Shown here: one piece after another, positions 5,701 to 6,432 of the stretch
How the letters are laid out: each line of letters opens with the position of its first letter
Numbering within the stretch: the first letter of the stretch is position 1
From: Promicromonosporaceae bacterium
GTDB lineage: Bacteria > Actinomycetota > Actinomycetes > Actinomycetales > Cellulomonadaceae
Direction of reading: 5' to 3'
NCBI GenBank assembly: GCA_009782865.1
Contig: WRIF01000096.1
Coordinates: 1-6,432 of the forward strand
DNA: 6,432 bases
Position numbers and translations under genes: made by a program
The notes under the pieces: model-generated
Told to the model about the DNA's origin: nothing
Seen by the model: only the letters and a program-made list of their open reading frames with translations
Database searches by the model: none

Positions 5701-6432
5701 GCGATCGATCACACCTGGGACCTGACCAAGGTGATGCTCGACACCGACGGCGAGGTAAAGGACGACGGCCTGGAGATCGCCAAGCACCCCGGGGACGTGA
5801 TCACCCTCGACTTCCAGATCGACGTGACCGCCGCCCGCGAGGTCGGTGACGTCACCAAGACCGGTTCGCTGCGCCTGGTGGCCGGCGACGCGGTCGGGCC
5901 GCTCGACCTGGCCGACCTGACCATCGCGGCCGGTTCGATCCCGGTCACGGTCTCCTGGCCGGCCGGGGCCAGCCCCCTGCTGCCCGGTGAGCACGCCTAT
6001 GTGACGTTCACGGCGACCCTGCCCCGGGCCGACCTGCCCGCCGGTGGCGTGGCCTTCACCGCCTCCCATCCCGAGATCGAAGAGGGACGCACCGCGCACC
6101 TGGCCGTGGCCGACCTGGGCCGCACCGTGCACAACTCTCACGCCCGCCTCACGGACTCCTTCCCGGAGTTTGCCGCCGAGTTTGGCGACGTGCTGCTCTA
6201 CGCCGGCGACGTGATTGCGGCCGGCGGGGTCTCGTTTGCCTACAGTGCGGACCGGAGCCTTGACGAGTACGGTTCGCGCCTGGAGGTCGAGAACCTCGCC
6301 CTCCTGACCAAGGTCCCCAACCCCGAGTGTCCCGACGGCACCGACTGCACGGACAGCGGCGAGGAGATCGAGGACGACACGTCGATCTCCCTGGTCACCC
6401 CTGATCGCATCGAGCCTGAGCCCCCCACGCCG
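2614..6432 (+). CDS. Large secreted multi-domain surface protein, N-terminal 1273 residues (partial at right edge)
   Basis: One frame without stops runs from ATG 2614 to the window end. A signal peptide (K4, R9-R10, hydrophobic 11-35, AxA sites near 37 and 39) indicates Sec export. The rest is beta-rich, low in Lys and rich in Thr/Val/Gly, with no catalytic motif recognised. Approximate modules: 42-220; 221-435; 436-640, containing DHWDHTQQRID and DGSVTWSATP, resembling domains of actinobacterial fimbrial/surface proteins; 690-833, a DUF11-like end (APITYTVTVVYTAHANSSIH); 850-1016 with a VIVLPRPGDG strand; and 1034-1232 starting WDLTK. Twelve cysteines fall into six local pairs, suggesting disulfides. 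Residues 1236-1273 are acidic, then EPEPPTP, probably a spacer toward a wall anchor (LPXTG-like) or more modules; the anchor is not in view. The likely role is adhesion, a wall-linked stalk or an envelope scaffold, by inference only. It is divergent from the exporter unit with its own ribosome site. Exact family names need a profile search. Confidence 0.92.
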   Translation, partial: MLTKTTQWRRLGALGLAVPLLAAGMLAPLGAAATAVADAQAEGSAEIVASSGNAALVDVELILYQTGTGHAGAAHGPGNMRTFVNSANGFAVGDNSATDGVVGSFDLVAYRLELEFHSGPAREVVVTIDVPAYLQWPPGAATCPAGSGLTPVRVGNQCIYQVPGEMVVSVQGSIIMTARDTGGHVRPGQVTTVSAATLGATPELAAAAAPVTVVSAPAVDLIVLQPNHITWEEGRTNIYRSGSHATQGTWHATNPIGSRFRVQPVPLGMAGYHATNGVSTSGPWSGYLDVSAFPRSTWTIGGATVTPVGPGCALPAPAGVPLNGPPPTVMPEAARCLLPLGSNSGHLDIHFMFNEAPPFQAPGTVFDYPVRIVVDPGSFSVDPQMLNNGTDTQPGDGQDAAYPTRHDPTRAMRGEPWPNNDWTAFRVRRVPESGLGAMTKQIRGPLDPDQSVWHPANVLASVGEDRSRHCDSTDWANWRITHDRCYVAPATELTVRLINDTRTATIDTSLGRVVMADHWDHTQQRIDTTRAPRVILRGQPVDPSLYVIEYTDSLPWGVPGVVAGIALDGSVTWSATPGPDTNAFRVVFGLGAIPHGSDPGAGDLIVYMPFIVDEDIAISNGQVDPELHGTFIPNRAVHKIHQFEADGVTLAHTEYRTEHRWVVLAVQSPLSSITNNVVDVGGTPNTENPPTMTVLPGQTLTYEVVPSISGFDHIPDYVTPVVYVTLDRCVENPVNTSPGWIMEIVTPAVPGPVSGRVCGDPDSTPAVLRFVPVGGTAEIVDDSAWWGGGDLAPITYTVTVVYTAHANSSIHNDAEVIMVEAPNRPSDAVAIYVRPQASGTARIEAISVPCGEDLTFSATVNTTSAVAWTTDTVIVLPRPGDGQFLHASAVANGYTGPQESVLSGGYVVTGLGLDLENTSEGARLYFTTNPEATFAQTASTWYPVTAGADFSAATAVRLVVDVTAGNFAPARVNISLRTEFENSADAYVMWMGRTTTGGVAVSYPWPAHASPVACPVDSGFGPMVVAGAYAIDHTWDLTKVMLDTDGEVKDDGLEIAKHPGDVITLDFQIDVTAAREVGDVTKTGSLRLVAGDAVGPLDLADLTIAAGSIPVTVSWPAGASPLLPGEHAYVTFTATLPRADLPAGGVAFTASHPEIEEGRTAHLAVADLGRTVHNSHARLTDSFPEFAAEFGDVLLYAGDVIAAGGVSFAYSADRSLDEYGSRLEVENLALLTKVPNPECPDGTDCTDSGEEIEDDTSISLVTPDRIEPEPPTP
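5161..5661 (+). other. Cys-bracketed beta module of the surface protein (residues 850-1016)
   Basis: The module is bracketed by C850 (VPCGED) and C1014 (PVACP). Its strand order is VIVLPRPGDG, then ARLYFTTNPEA, TWYPV, ATAVRLVVD and NISLRTEFENSADAYVM. From memory of family patterns, this resembles a recurrent domain of actinobacterial LPXTG-type surface proteins with a D/V-x-LP-x-x-GDG strand and a YYT strand. The match is by eye only. Confidence 0.5.
5713..6309 (+). other. WDLTK-type beta-sandwich module (residues 1034-1232)
   Basis: The segment starts WDLTK and continues with a TLDFQIDVTA strand, a spaced loop ending in LLPGEHAYVTFTATLP, then RTVHNSHARLTDSFPEF, DVLLYAGDV and VSFAYSADRS. This order parallels a recurrent module of actinobacterial surface proteins with WxLTK, a TVTDT-like strand, a short DG turn and FTYSR-like ending. 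Here the internal cysteines common in such modules are absent. The assignment rests on pattern recognition. Confidence 0.45.

Noticed and set aside
4822..6141. Open frame of 439 codons on the minus strand
   Set aside because: Same shadow composition (Gly/His/Arg/Val) opposite the same real gene; no domain and no neighbour on that strand.
1..6432. Mobile elements, CRISPR arrays, phage or defence genes
   Set aside because: No transposase, integrase, terminal repeats, spaced direct-repeat array or nuclease motif is visible on either strand.

Overview
The window is GC-rich throughout, with coding sequence strongly biased to G or C at third codon positions. Both strands carry clear Gram-positive-style Shine-Dalgarno sites. 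One protein is a large, Cys-paired, multi-beta-domain secreted protein of the kind common in high-GC Gram-positives. This points to an actinobacterium; family or genus cannot be fixed from the sequence alone.

Layout. On the minus strand, positions 2116 down to 1 hold a tightly packed three-gene unit. It begins with an ABC-2 type exporter ATPase (1250-2116), followed by its membrane permease (387-1238). Last is the N-terminus of a multi-pass membrane protein that runs off the left edge (1-377). Its position and hydrophobic pattern suggest a DesK/NarL-type sensor histidine kinase, but the catalytic part lies outside the window. Gene spacings are 11 and 9 nt.

A 497-nt intergenic region (2117-2613) separates this unit from a divergent plus-strand gene. 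Near the ABC side it holds a perfect 9-bp inverted repeat (2198-2219) upstream of a GATAAT -10-like box, the most credible operator/promoter in the window. The rest is a GC-rich leader with only weak, unassigned symmetry elements.

From 2614 to the right edge, a single uninterrupted reading frame encodes the first 1273 residues of a very large exported protein. It has a signal peptide followed by several beta-rich modules, most of them bracketed by a cysteine pair. It ends in an acidic and then Pro/Glu-rich stretch that looks like the start of a spacer before a wall anchor or further modules.

How the parts may relate. The ATPase and permease should form one exporter of the DrrAB-like ABC-2 family, possibly sensed or controlled by the downstream membrane protein and by a repressor at the palindrome. 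The surface protein is divergent and separated by a long leader, so shared regulation is only a hypothesis. No mobile element, CRISPR array, tRNA/rRNA gene or recognised defence system is visible. The least described items are the large surface protein and the palindrome-controlled exporter unit.
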